Of a DNA stretch of 64,000 nt, positions 9,315 to 17,994 are shown one piece after another. Numbering within the stretch: the stretch's first letter is position 1; every line of letters starts with the position of its first letter. This DNA is from Paramicrobacterium fandaimingii (GTDB lineage Bacteria > Actinomycetota > Actinomycetes > Actinomycetales > Microbacteriaceae): NCBI RefSeq assembly GCF_011751745.2, contig NZ_CP061170.1, positions 3,286,001 to 3,350,000 on the forward strand. The letters run 5' to 3'. The notes beneath the pieces are model-generated. The model was given only the letters and a program-made list of their open reading frames with translations. It was not told where the DNA came from and made no database searches. Both the position numbers and the translations under genes were made by a program.

Positions 9315-10088
9315 TCAGAGTGTGCGAACGAGACCGCCGTCGACGCGCAGCGCGACGCCGGTGATGTACGCGGCTTGTCCGCTGCACAGGAAAGCTCCCG
9401 CAGCGCCGAACTCGCCGGGCTCACCGTAGCGTTCGGCGGGAATCGTCTGCTGCGAACGGCGCTGTGCCTCGGCAGGCTCGATGCCCTGCCGCTCGGCCTG
9501 CGCCGCGTCGAGCTGCGCGACCCGGTCGGTGGCAATGCGCCCGGGCAGCAGCAGGTTGACGGTGACGCCGTCTGCGGCAACCTCGGCGGAAAGCGTCTTG
9601 AGATAGCCGGCCAGTGCCGCGCGCCCGAGGTTCGACGAAGCAAGGTTCGCGATCGGCGACACGATGCCGCTGGATCCGACGGCGAGAATGCGCCCCCAAC
9701 CACGGTCGCGCATGCCCGGAAGCACGCGTGCCACGAGGTCTTGGCCCGGAGCGACGAGACGATCGAACGCGTCGGCGACATCGTCTGCGCTCGCGTCTGC
9801 GGCGGTACCTGGGCGGGGCCCTGGGCCGTTGATCACCAAAATGTCGATGGGGCCGAAGGATGCTGTCGCTCGCTCGAGCGCGGCGGCCCGCGAGTCGGCG
9901 TCGGTGACGTCGAGTTCGACGCCGATCGCCGACGGCAGCTCCGTGGCAATCTGCACGGCGACATCGCCGCGGCGCCCGGTGACGACGACGTTTGCGCCCT
10001 CGGCGGCGAGCGCCTCGGCGATCGCTCGCCCGAGCCCTGCGGTGGATGCCGCAACAAACGCGGTCTTGCCGTGAAGCTGCAGGTCCAT
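9315..10088 (-). CDS. Atypical short-chain dehydrogenase/reductase-like protein
   Basis: This 257-residue protein has the SDR Rossmann fold, but the catalytic residues are changed. At the expected YxxxK site it reads SNLGR: Ser152 in place of Tyr and Arg156 in place of Lys. NNAG is replaced by INGPG (86-90) and the cofactor loop is ASTAGLG. Ser139/Ser140 remain. A group of beta-ketoacyl-reductase-like SDRs without the tetrad is known, so it may bind a nucleotide or CoA substrate by another mechanism. Its start shares one base with the stop of the DapA-family gene (TGATG). Confidence 0.8.
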   Translation of the reverse strand: MDLQLHGKTAFVAASTAGLGRAIAEALAAEGANVVVTGRRGDVAVQIATELPSAIGVELDVTDADSRAAALERATASFGPIDILVINGPGPRPGTAADASADDVADAFDRLVAPGQDLVARVLPGMRDRGWGRILAVGSSGIVSPIANLASSNLGRAALAGYLKTLSAEVAADGVTVNLLLPGRIATDRVAQLDAAQAERQGIEPAEAQRRSQQTIPAERYGEPGEFGAAGAFLCSGQAAYITGVALRVDGGLVRTL

Positions 10089-11005
10089 CAGCGCACCTCC
10101 TGCGCGTCGAGTTCCGCGAGGTGGTCGGCGGCAATGGCATCGAGTTCCGCAGGAAACCCCGCGGCGGGCGCGCGCACGGCTGCCGAGGCGAAGAGGCCTC
10201 GGCGGCGGAACAGCTCCTTGCGCAGCGCGAGGGCGATGCCCGGCTGCTGCTCGAAGTTGATCAGCGGCAGGTAGGGAACAAGCTCGGCGCGAGCGGCCTC
10301 GGCATCCCCGGCCAACCACGCAGTGACGCAGCTGACGAGAGCTTCGGGGACCGAGAACCCGGTCATCGCGCCGGCAGAACCAGCGGCAAGCTCGTCGAGC
10401 AGCCCCTGCCCTCCGAGCCCTCCGAAGACGGAGACGCCGACGCGCGCCGTGATGCGCGCAATGGCAACGGCCGTCGGGGGCGCTTCCGCCTTGACTGCCG
10501 ACACGAAGGGGCTCGCCTCGACGACAGCGATGAGGTTGTCTGTCGAGATCGAGATGCCGCTGGACTTCGGGTAATCCTGCAGCACGACGTCAGCCCCCGT
10601 CGCTTCGTTGATGCGTCGCAGGTGGTCGATGACGACAGCAGGGCTTCCGGAGTTCGCCTGCACCATGACGGCCCGCAGCCGGTCTCCGACCGTTGCCTGC
10701 GCGTTCTCGATCTCTGCGATGGCGGGGGCGGTTGCGAGCGACGTGACTCCCGCGACGATCGGCAAGCTGCTGTTCTCGGCGACGACGCCGAGCACCTGCA
10801 TCCGCTCGCTCGCCGTGAGCGCGGCGGCTTCGCCGAACACTCCCAGCACGGTGAGCCCGGCGGCTCCGACCGATTCGTAGAACTGCACGAGGCGCACGAG
10901 GCTCGCGTCGTCGATCTCGCCGGCATCCGTGAATGGTGTGGCGACGACTCCCCACACCCCGCGAGCAAGAGGCTCGACGCGGTGCGCTGCAGTGTTCTCT
11001 GTCAT
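10088..11005 (-). CDS. DapA/NanA-family aldolase or dehydratase
   Basis: The 305-residue TIM-barrel protein belongs to the dihydrodipicolinate synthase family, which forms a Schiff base with a 2-oxo acid. The key residues are present: GVFGEA (55-60), Tyr145 in LQDYPKSSG and the Schiff-base Lys172 in SAVKAEAPP. The carboxylate-binding loop is GVFGE instead of the GTTGE of true DapA, and the catabolic context argues against lysine synthesis. With the semialdehyde dehydrogenase downstream it could release 2-ketoglutaric semialdehyde from a deoxy-oxo acid or a cyclic imine; this is inference. Confidence 0.85.
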   Translation of the reverse strand: MTENTAAHRVEPLARGVWGVVATPFTDAGEIDDASLVRLVQFYESVGAAGLTVLGVFGEAAALTASERMQVLGVVAENSSLPIVAGVTSLATAPAIAEIENAQATVGDRLRAVMVQANSGSPAVVIDHLRRINEATGADVVLQDYPKSSGISISTDNLIAVVEASPFVSAVKAEAPPTAVAIARITARVGVSVFGGLGGQGLLDELAAGSAGAMTGFSVPEALVSCVTAWLAGDAEAARAELVPYLPLINFEQQPGIALALRKELFRRRGLFASAAVRAPAAGFPAELDAIAADHLAELDAQEVR

Positions 11006-11009
11006 ACGA

Positions 11010-11813
11010 TCACTTCCCCGGCCAGACGGGCGTGCGCTTCTGTTGAAATGCGGCGACGCCCTCGGCCGAGTCTTCGCTGTCGAGCGCGTCAACAAGTGCG
11101 GGCAAACGCATCGCTCGTGCCTCGTGCGCGGTGAGATGGGCGGTGCGCGACACCATCTGCTTGACGGCTCTCACCGATGTGGGTGCGCAGGCGAGAACCT
11201 GCTCCACCCAGCGCTCGACGGCGGCATCGAGCTCCTCCGCCGCGACAACCTCATTGACGAGGCCCATGTGCGCCAGCTCGGCCGCGGGCGCCTTGCGGCC
11301 TGTGACGAGAAGGCTCATCGCCTGCGTGTACGGAACACGACGCACAAGCTGATGGATGCCGCCGTCCAACGCGAGCCGGCCGACCCGCGGTTCGGTGAGC
11401 CCGAACTGCGCACGATCGGCGGCAACGACGATGTCGGCACCCAGCACGATCTCCATGCCGCCGCCGAGAGCGTAGCCATTCACCTTCGCGATCACGGGAA
11501 CGTCGAGCGTCGTGCGCAGGCTGAGCCCGCCGAAGCCGTTGGGGTCAAGCTCCGCCCAGTATTCGAGGCCCGTCTTGTCGACAGCATCCGCCGACATGTC
11601 GGCCCCAACGCAGAACGCCTTCTCTCCGCCACCGGTGATGACGACAAGGCGCACGCGGTCGTCGGCTTCGATCGCCGCCCAGATCTCGTTGAGCTTCTTG
11701 TGCGTTGCCCGATCGACGGCGTTGAGCACACGCGGTCTGTCGATCACGACCGTGGCGACACCGCGATCGTCGACGTCGAACCTCACCTCATCGATCTGTG
11801 TCTCGTCGGTCAT
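11010..11813 (-). CDS. Enoyl-CoA hydratase/isomerase (crotonase) family protein
   Basis: This 267-residue crotonase has the two oxyanion-hole segments (FCVGADM near 67-73 and YALGGGMEI at 114-122) and both catalytic glutamates, Glu121 and Glu141, at the 20-residue spacing seen in true hydratases. It can therefore be expected to add or remove water on an enoyl-CoA. It overlaps the CoA-transferase gene by four bases, which suggests that it acts on the CoA thioester made by that enzyme. Confidence 0.88.
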   Translation of the reverse strand: MTDETQIDEVRFDVDDRGVATVVIDRPRVLNAVDRATHKKLNEIWAAIEADDRVRLVVITGGGEKAFCVGADMSADAVDKTGLEYWAELDPNGFGGLSLRTTLDVPVIAKVNGYALGGGMEIVLGADIVVAADRAQFGLTEPRVGRLALDGGIHQLVRRVPYTQAMSLLVTGRKAPAAELAHMGLVNEVVAAEELDAAVERWVEQVLACAPTSVRAVKQMVSRTAHLTAHEARAMRLPALVDALDSEDSAEGVAAFQQKRTPVWPGK

Positions 11814-13042
11814 TTCAACACCCCCAGTTCATGCAGACGACGAATCGCGTCGTCGTCGAAGCCGTTCTCGGCGAGGATCTCATCGTTGTGCTCGCCGAGG
11901 CGCGGAGCAACCCGACGCGCCGTCGCCGGCGTATCCGAGAGGTGAATCGGCGCGTTCAGCGTGCGGAACGTGCCAGCGGTCGGATGCTGCGACTCGATGA
12001 TCATGCCGTTTGCCGCCGTCTGCGCGTCGTCGAGTGTCTCGGCGAGCGTGCGAACGGGCGCATTGAGAATGCCTTCATCTTCGAGACGCTGCGTCCAGTG
12101 CGCTGTTGTGTTTGTCGCGAACGCTGCAGCGAAGATGCTGTGCAGCTCGGCCCGGTGCTCGCGCTGGGCGTCGATGTCGGCGAACTCGGGGCGCAGCGTG
12201 AGATCCTCATCGAGGTCGAGCGCCTGCGAGATGTGCAGAAGTGGGTCGGCAGCGAAACCACCGACGAGGCAGACGGCTGAATCTGTTGTGGCGAAGACAC
12301 CGGTCAGCGGCATGCGCCCCCAGTTCACCTCGAACCCGCGGTTCAGCTGCATCGCAGCCTCTTGCATCTGCATGTGAAGCATCGAGTCGTACATGGTGAC
12401 TTCGACCTTCTGCCCCTCGCCCGTCTCGTCGCGCGAGCGCAGGGCGAGAAGAATGCCCTGAAACAGGTGCATGCCCGTCGTGTAGTCACAGAGCGTCGTC
12501 GGGTAGACGGTGAGCGGATCGTCGTCTGAGCTGCGCCGCCACATCACGCCCGAGTATGCCTGGTTGATGACGTCTTGCCCGCCGAGCGACGAGTACGGCC
12601 CGGTGTTGCCGAAGCCCGTTCCCGATGCCCAGATGAGCCGCGGGTTGAGCTCTTTCAGCTCCTCGTACCCGAAGCCCATGCGCTCCATCACGCCGGCGCG
12701 GAAGTTGCTCACCACGACGTCGGCGCGCGCAATGATGTCGCGCATCACGGAGCGGCCGTCTGCCGATTTCGTGTCGATCGCCATGCCGCGCTTGTTGCGG
12801 TTGATCGAGAGGAAGATCGGGTTGTCCTGCCCGTCTTTGTCTGGGAGGGAGTTGCGCGATGTGTCACCGCGACCCGGCCGCTCCACCTTGATCACGTCGG
12901 CGCCGAAGTCGCCGAGGAGCTGCGTGCAGCTCGGCCCCATGAACACTTGGGTGAAGTCGACGACGGTGAGCCCGGCAAGCGGAAGCTCCCGCGGCGCAGT
13001 GGCCGCGGCATCCGCCTGCTCGTTCGCTGTCTGCATGGTCAT
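11810..13042 (-). CDS. CaiB/BaiF (type III) CoA-transferase, copy 1
   Basis: The 410-residue protein belongs to family III CoA-transferases, which move CoA between carboxylic acids through an aspartyl-CoA intermediate. The N-terminal signature VDFTQVFMGPSCTQLLGDFGA and the likely catalytic Asp157 in GGQDVINQA are present. It is clearly paralogous to the CaiB protein at 21.1-22.3 kb, with long shared blocks (GADVIK, NRNKRG, VVVSNFR, GVMER, QAYSGVM, GQKVEV). Four-base overlaps link it to both neighbours, so it is translated with the FAD enzyme and the crotonase. Confidence 0.9.
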   Translation of the reverse strand: MTMQTANEQADAAATAPRELPLAGLTVVDFTQVFMGPSCTQLLGDFGADVIKVERPGRGDTSRNSLPDKDGQDNPIFLSINRNKRGMAIDTKSADGRSVMRDIIARADVVVSNFRAGVMERMGFGYEELKELNPRLIWASGTGFGNTGPYSSLGGQDVINQAYSGVMWRRSSDDDPLTVYPTTLCDYTTGMHLFQGILLALRSRDETGEGQKVEVTMYDSMLHMQMQEAAMQLNRGFEVNWGRMPLTGVFATTDSAVCLVGGFAADPLLHISQALDLDEDLTLRPEFADIDAQREHRAELHSIFAAAFATNTTAHWTQRLEDEGILNAPVRTLAETLDDAQTAANGMIIESQHPTAGTFRTLNAPIHLSDTPATARRVAPRLGEHNDEILAENGFDDDAIRRLHELGVLK

Positions 13043-14403
13043 ACTCCCACCGTCTCCTCTTCGTCGATGGTGGCATTCTCTGAGGGGATGTCACCGGGGT
13101 CGGCGTTGTGCTGACGCATGCGCTGCTGAATCTCTTTCGGGTCGACGTTGCGCACGAGCGTGTTCTGCTCGATGGCGAGCGTCGCCGCAGACGCGACGGC
13201 CTGACCCATGGCCATGCACGGCGGAATCTCGCGCGACGACTTCTGCGCATCGGAGGTCGCCGAGTAGTGGCGTCCGGCGACGAGCAGCTGGTCGACGTTT
13301 GTGGGCAGAAGCGAACGGTACGGGTAGTAGTAGTCGCGGCCTCGGGCGACGGTGTCGCGGAAGTGGCGGCGCTGCGTGACGTCGTCTTTCGTCATGACGT
13401 ACTCGCCCTGCAGCAGGCGCGTCTGACGCACGCCCATCTGCGGCGCGGTGTCGATGACGAAGCTGTTCTCGAACCCGGGGAGAAACTCCCTGACGTACTC
13501 GACGGCCTCGGCGATGCGCTCGCGTGCCGCGAATTCAGCCTCGGTGAGCGATGCCGGGTCGGCGCCGTCGTAGCCGGACATGTGGGGCGCGTTGCACCAG
13601 ACGACCCCAGGCAACGGTGTTTTGAGCCACCACAGCTCCCACGCACCGCCGAGAATGCGCTTCACCTTGCGGTTGATGGCGCGCGCGCCCTTCGGGTCTG
13701 CCTGCTCGAACTCCTCGGCGCGCTTCGTGTCGACTCCGGCGAGGCGGAACACGAGAGTTGTGATGTAGCTACCGTGAATGAAGTCGGCTCCGGCTCGCGA
13801 GGCGACGTCGATGTCACCCGTTGTGTCGATGACGACATCGGCCATGTGCGCCTGCGGCCCGGCCTTCGTCTCGGCGATGACGCCCTTCATCACGCCGTCG
13901 TCGACGATGGGGCGCGAGAACCACGAGTGCAGCAGCAGGTTGACTCCCGACTCGCGAACGAGGTCATTCGACACGCGCTTCCACCCGTCCGGGTCAAAGG
14001 CGGCGGCGTAGCAGATGGGCTTCGGGTTGACGTGGGTGTGAAAGTCGAAGGTGCCGAAGCGCCCCCACTTGTTCCACAGCTCCCGCGATGCCTTGCGGTC
14101 TTCCGCAGGCGGAACGATGGCGAGGTCGAGCTTCTGCAGTCGTTCAATGTACTCGGAGACGACACCGGTGACGGTGATCTCCTGCCCATTGATCATGTCA
14201 TCGAGCACGAGCACCATTCCGCCCGAGGCCAGTCCGCCAAGCGAGGGGTAACGCTCAAGAAGAGTGACGGATGCTCCCGAGCGAGCTGCCGTGACGGCCG
14301 CGGCGACTCCGGCGGGGCCGCCTCCCACGACGAGCACATTTGAGCGAGAGGCAATCGGCGCTCTCAGGTCATCACTGGTGACGCGAAGATCGAGGGTTGT
14401 CAT
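13039..14403 (-). CDS. FAD-dependent oxidoreductase (FAD_oxidored type)
   Basis: The 454-residue flavoprotein opens with a dinucleotide-binding fold (VLVVGGGPAGVAAA, 23-36) followed by the ERYPSLGGLASGG stretch typical of the PF12831-type FAD enzymes that oxidise organic acids or sugar acids. A conserved C-terminal FAD segment (LLVAGRHYSAT) is present. No signal peptide is seen, so it is cytoplasmic. The ATG at 14403, eight bases after the transporter gene, is chosen because the fold begins soon after it. The ferredoxin encoded in the linked ABC operon is a possible electron partner. Confidence 0.85.
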   Translation of the reverse strand: MTTLDLRVTSDDLRAPIASRSNVLVVGGGPAGVAAAVTAARSGASVTLLERYPSLGGLASGGMVLVLDDMINGQEITVTGVVSEYIERLQKLDLAIVPPAEDRKASRELWNKWGRFGTFDFHTHVNPKPICYAAAFDPDGWKRVSNDLVRESGVNLLLHSWFSRPIVDDGVMKGVIAETKAGPQAHMADVVIDTTGDIDVASRAGADFIHGSYITTLVFRLAGVDTKRAEEFEQADPKGARAINRKVKRILGGAWELWWLKTPLPGVVWCNAPHMSGYDGADPASLTEAEFAARERIAEAVEYVREFLPGFENSFVIDTAPQMGVRQTRLLQGEYVMTKDDVTQRRHFRDTVARGRDYYYPYRSLLPTNVDQLLVAGRHYSATSDAQKSSREIPPCMAMGQAVASAATLAIEQNTLVRNVDPKEIQQRMRQHNADPGDIPSENATIDEEETVGV

Positions 14404-14411
14404 TGTGTTTC

Positions 14412-15710
14412 TCACTTTCCAACGTGAATGCCGTTGATACGGCGTGCGATGAGGTAGAAGATGACGCTGAGTGCTGAGAGCACGGCAACGTAGACGGGGA
14501 ACGCCCAGTCGAGCCCAAGGGAGTGGAACCACACGAGCAGGAACGATGCGGTGCCGCCGAAGATGGCGACGCCGAGCCCGTAGCCGAGCGATGTGCCTGC
14601 GCCGCGGTAGCTCTTGGGCATGAGGGATGCCGACACCACGTTGTAGAGCGTCATGTTGAGCACGAGCACGACCGAGCCGCCGAGCAGCACGGCGGCGAAG
14701 CCGCCGATTCCGGGCTGCACGTAGAGCAGCATCAGGAACACCGAGGGAATGACGAGGATGCGGGCGACGATGAACCACTGCGAGATGGCCCGGCCATCAA
14801 CGAGTCTGCCGACGACGAGGCTTCCGACAACGAGAACGATCCCGAGCACCGTGGTGAGGGCGAACACCGCCGTCGGGTCTTCCTGCATCGTCGATCGTGC
14901 CGAGTTGGGGAGCCCAACGTTCCAGGCGTAGTTGTACGCCTGCACGGCGCCGACGACGAAGATGATCGCGAGAACGCTGACCCAGCTCTTGCGCACGCCC
15001 ATCCAGACCGAGCCGGTGGTGGCCTGCGCGAGTTCATCCTTCTTCATGGTCTCGGGAAGGGTGCGGCGCAGGTAGAGAATGACGAAACCGAATGCCGCGC
15101 CGACGACGAACGGAATGCGCCAGCCCCACTCGCTCATTGCCCCGTCGCCGATGCTTGCCGAGACGATGAAGCTCACGAGCGGCGCGAGAAGAATTCCGAC
15201 GTTCACGAAGAACGAGATGATGCCGGCGACGAAGCCCTCGCGGCCTTCGGGCACGAGCTCAACGGCGTGCGCTGTCGAGAGCGGCGCCTCGACACCGGTG
15301 GAGATTCCCTGCACGACGCGGCAAAGCAGCAGGATGATAGGCGCCCAGATGCCGATCTCTGCGTAGGTCGGCGACACGGCGATCACCAATGTGCTGATGG
15401 CCATCATCGTGATCGACAGCATCATGATCTTGCGCCTGCCGATGCGGTCGGCGAAGGTTCCGAGCACCACGCCGCCGAGCGGGCGGAAGAGGAAGCCGAC
15501 GGCGAAGATCGCGAGAGCATCGAGCGTTGCGGTCACGGGGTCGACGCTCGGAAAGAAGTGGGGGCCGATATACGACGAGAGCAGCCCGAAGATCATCCAG
15601 TCGTACCACTCGAGGGTGTTGCCGAGGCCGAGTCCGAGAATGCCACGTCGAACTTCGGGCGTGAAACGCTCGCGTTTGCGGCCCTTCTTCGTGACGCCAG
15701 TGTCAATCAT
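14412..15710 (-). CDS. MFS transporter, metabolite:H+ symporter (MHS) family
   Basis: This 432-residue, 12-helix transporter has MHS hallmarks: GNTLEWYDWMIFG near residue 29-41, FLFRPLGGVVLG and the loop motif TFADRIGRRK. MHS members import organic acids and related zwitterions (citrate, ketoglutarate, shikimate, proline betaine). It is the first structural gene after the XRE-cupin regulator, and only eight bases separate it from the FAD oxidoreductase, so it probably brings in the acid that this operon degrades. The 118 bases upstream contain no convincing separate promoter. Confidence 0.88.
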   Translation of the reverse strand: MIDTGVTKKGRKRERFTPEVRRGILGLGLGNTLEWYDWMIFGLLSSYIGPHFFPSVDPVTATLDALAIFAVGFLFRPLGGVVLGTFADRIGRRKIMMLSITMMAISTLVIAVSPTYAEIGIWAPIILLLCRVVQGISTGVEAPLSTAHAVELVPEGREGFVAGIISFFVNVGILLAPLVSFIVSASIGDGAMSEWGWRIPFVVGAAFGFVILYLRRTLPETMKKDELAQATTGSVWMGVRKSWVSVLAIIFVVGAVQAYNYAWNVGLPNSARSTMQEDPTAVFALTTVLGIVLVVGSLVVGRLVDGRAISQWFIVARILVIPSVFLMLLYVQPGIGGFAAVLLGGSVVLVLNMTLYNVVSASLMPKSYRGAGTSLGYGLGVAIFGGTASFLLVWFHSLGLDWAFPVYVAVLSALSVIFYLIARRINGIHVGK

Positions 15711-15828
15711 GTTGCTCCTTAGTCAAGCGCCGTCATTGCAGCTTGAGGGAAGGCTCCATCGACGCCCGCCCGTGTGGGCGGCGCTGGAGGTGATGAATAG
15801 GATGCGGTGGGCACCGCGCTCTGCGGAC

Positions 15829-16437
15829 CTACCAGGTCGGCGGCGTGATCACCCAGATCGCTACGCACGTTTCGTCGTAGTCGTTTTTGTACCAGTGCGG
15901 AATCGTGGAGTCGAAGGTGATCGAATCGCCGGCTTCGAGCTGGTGCCTCTGGCCATTGAGGTACACATCTTTCTTGCCGGAGATGATGAGCCCGAACTCT
16001 TCGCCTCCGTGTGTGAACGGAATATCGCTGGTGTCGTGTCCAGGAGGAGTGACGACCCAGAGTGCTTCGAGGGTGCCGTTGAGGTCGGGGGTGAGCAGTT
16101 CGTATGCTGCTTCACCGACGGCTTCGGGGGCGACCCCCTTGAGATCTCTCCTGTCTGCTTTGCGCACAACGGGAGACCGTGTTTCTTCATGGCTGGGGAA
16201 CAGCTTCCCCACTGGGATCTCCAGACCATGTGCCAACTGCGCCATTGTCGTGAACGACGGGTTGGCAAGTCCTCTCTCGATCTGGCTGACGATCGCCGGG
16301 CTGAGGTGTGTGACCTCAGACAGCTCTTGCAGCGTGAGCCCCTTCTCCTTGCGGAGAGCGCGCACCTGCGTGCCGACACTCGTGAGGATCGCATCAACGG
16401 CCGGACCCGGCGATGTCTCGCTTGGTGTGAAGACCAT
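15829..16437 (-). CDS. XRE-family regulator with C-terminal cupin sensor
   Basis: The 202-residue protein joins an XRE helix-turn-helix (about 22-75: LTLQELSEVTHLSPAIVSQIERG) to a cupin domain (about 110-198, with HGGEEFGLIISG). Such HTH-cupin proteins sense small organic ligands and control the adjacent catabolic genes. Its promoter at 16472-16499 carries the same sequence as the promoter of the divergent ABC operon, which suggests that it regulates itself, the operon below it and the importer. Confidence 0.9.
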   Translation of the reverse strand: MVFTPSETSPGPAVDAILTSVGTQVRALRKEKGLTLQELSEVTHLSPAIVSQIERGLANPSFTTMAQLAHGLEIPVGKLFPSHEETRSPVVRKADRRDLKGVAPEAVGEAAYELLTPDLNGTLEALWVVTPPGHDTSDIPFTHGGEEFGLIISGKKDVYLNGQRHQLEAGDSITFDSTIPHWYKNDYDETCVAIWVITPPTW

Positions 16438-16468
16438 AAATGCAGCTCCTCGATCGATGGTGACAGAT

Positions 16469-16499
16469 TTTAGTATATTGAAGTTTTTTACTAGGTCAA
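16469..16499 (-). promoter_or_regulatory. XRE-cupin promoter with shared operator
   Basis: Reading the minus strand, -35 TTGACC (16494-16499) and -10 TATACT (16472-16477) are separated by 16 bases, both close to consensus. The 24 bases at 16469-16492 recur exactly, in opposite orientation, at 18002-18025. The spacer AGTAAAAAACTTCAA is identical in both promoters, and TAGTA/TACTA half-sites flank it. Identity beyond the promoter hexamers suggests an operator lying between and over them. Confidence 0.75.
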
Positions 16500-16521
16500 A
16501 TATTTTGCTGAAAGTCGGATC

Positions 16522-17094
16522 TCAATCAAGCAGTGCGGCGATGACACTGTCGAGTCTTTTGTGTATATCGGCTTCGTCTTCGTGAAAGTAGAGCAGCTGG
16601 GCAGCGAGGCCTTGTGCCAGTGCGAGCACTGCCCATGCGACGGTATCGGCGTCGACATGCTGGGGCACCTCTCCCTCGGACCGGGCGCGTGCAATGAGCG
16701 AAGCGAGCAGGTGGCGCACCTGCGTGTCGCTCTGGGCGATCGCCGCAGCCATCGCGGCATCCGAGAGAGCCACCTGCGCAAATGCGTCGCCCTGGCGCTG
16801 TGCCGTGCTGCGTTCCGCATCGAGGGGAAGGATTCCGAGCAGCAAGGCGACGAGCCAGCTGTGAAGTGTGGGGCGGCCCGGTTCGCCCGGTGGCAACGGG
16901 GCTGCACTCTCGCGCAATCGCGTGAAGGACGCGGCGAGCATGTGCTCCTTTGATGGGAAGGCCTTCTGCACCGAACCGAGAGAACAGCGTGCTTCTGTGG
17001 CGACAGCTCGAAATGAGAGTGCCGTCATTCCGTGACGACCGATGATGCGCAGCGCGGCGTCAGCGAGCTCCGTCTGACGCCGGGTGAGTTCCAT
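16522..17094 (-). CDS. TetR-family repressor of the CPBP protease operon
   Basis: The 190-residue protein has a TetR N-terminal helix-turn-helix (TALSFRAVATEARCSLGSVQKAFPSKEHML, about 24-52) and an alpha-helical ligand domain. The ATG at 17094 starts two bases after the stop of the upstream CPBP gene, so the two form one operon. The perfect palindrome in the operon promoter (17879-17915) is its probable binding site, giving autoregulation. The effector is unknown. Confidence 0.85.
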   Translation of the reverse strand: MELTRRQTELADAALRIIGRHGMTALSFRAVATEARCSLGSVQKAFPSKEHMLAASFTRLRESAAPLPPGEPGRPTLHSWLVALLLGILPLDAERSTAQRQGDAFAQVALSDAAMAAAIAQSDTQVRHLLASLIARARSEGEVPQHVDADTVAWAVLALAQGLAAQLLYFHEDEADIHKRLDSVIAALLD

Positions 17095-17096
17095 AT

Positions 17097-17861
17097 CTAC
17101 GAGGGTAAGTGATTCGCCGCGCGCCACATCACGAGCACGTAGGCAAGGATGACCGCACAGGCGATTCCGATGCCGACCAGCGCAGCGCTGGACGTGGTGT
17201 TTCCGCCGATGTAGTTGGCGAAATCCCACACCGCGTGCCACAGGATCGCCGGCCAAAGGCTGCCCGTCAACACCGTCAGCTCCGCAGCCGCCACCCCAAA
17301 GAGCGCGGCGAAGACCACCTGAAGAATTGCCTCCGGAATCGTCTGCCCTCCGGCAAGGTTCGCCAGGTGCAGCACGGCGAACATCACCGAGCTGCCAATG
17401 ATTGCCACTCGCACTCCGGCGCCTCTCAAGACAGCGATAATGATTCCGCGGAACCAGATCTCCTCATTGACGGCGACACAGAGCGTCAACACGGCGTAGG
17501 CGACAAGAACGATACCCGCCACTTTCAGGCCTTGCGTGGCAAGCACGAGCACGATGGTGATCAGCAGCGGCAGAAACCACAAGACTGCTCGACCACCCCG
17601 AGGAGCGCGGAATCCAAACTGTCGAAGGCTGGCGGGTGAAACCTTCATGACGATGACGCCGAGGGCTGCGCTGATTGCGGCACCGCCCGCAATCGTCAGA
17701 GCTGCTGTCGAGTCGCCTGCCTGCAGCACCTGTGACGCGGCAGACGCTGCGGCGGTGAAGAAGACAGGGACGAACGCGAACGCAATCGCCACCACCCAGC
17801 GATAGCGAACGGGCCACATTGCCGGCCCGGAACTGTCGATGCTCGTGTACGTGCTGGACAT
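17097..17861 (-). CDS. CPBP-family intramembrane glutamic protease
   Basis: This roughly 254-residue protein with about eight membrane helices carries the three CPBP (CaaX protease/bacteriocin-processing, Abi) motifs: NEEIWFRG, the FAVLHLAN histidine and HAVWDFANY. Members cleave within membranes; bacterial substrates are mostly unknown. A longer reading to 17945 would place the operator and promoter inside the gene, whereas the ATG at 17861 has GAAGGG six bases upstream and lies just after the promoter. It is co-transcribed with the TetR gene behind it. Confidence 0.82.
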   Translation of the reverse strand: MSSTYTSIDSSGPAMWPVRYRWVVAIAFAFVPVFFTAAASAASQVLQAGDSTAALTIAGGAAISAALGVIVMKVSPASLRQFGFRAPRGGRAVLWFLPLLITIVLVLATQGLKVAGIVLVAYAVLTLCVAVNEEIWFRGIIIAVLRGAGVRVAIIGSSVMFAVLHLANLAGGQTIPEAILQVVFAALFGVAAAELTVLTGSLWPAILWHAVWDFANYIGGNTTSSAALVGIGIACAVILAYVLVMWRAANHLPS

Positions 17862-17878
17862 TCTCATCCCTTCGCGGA

Positions 17879-17929
17879 ATACAGTCGTATTCCACTCAAA
17901 AGAATACGACTGTATCAGCCCGATGTCAA
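17879..17929 (-). promoter_or_regulatory. CPBP-TetR promoter with perfect 14-bp inverted repeat
   Basis: On the minus strand, -35 TTGACA (17924-17929) and -10 TATTCT (17901-17906) are 17 bases apart. A perfect inverted repeat, ATACAGTCGTATTC (17879-17892) and its complement (17902-17915), with a 9-base spacer overlaps the -10 and the start region. This is a typical TetR repression layout; the TetR gene is the second gene of the operon. Confidence 0.8.
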
Positions 17930-17994
17930 AGGATGATTCCGTCATCGCTGGCGGCTCAATGTTCCATAAACATTCACTTCTTTTCTGCGTTTGG

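Noticed and set aside
14523..15722. 399-codon open frame on the plus strand
   Set aside because: It is antisense to the MHS transporter; extreme Asp/Glu/Arg/His composition marks it as the complement of a hydrophobic protein gene.
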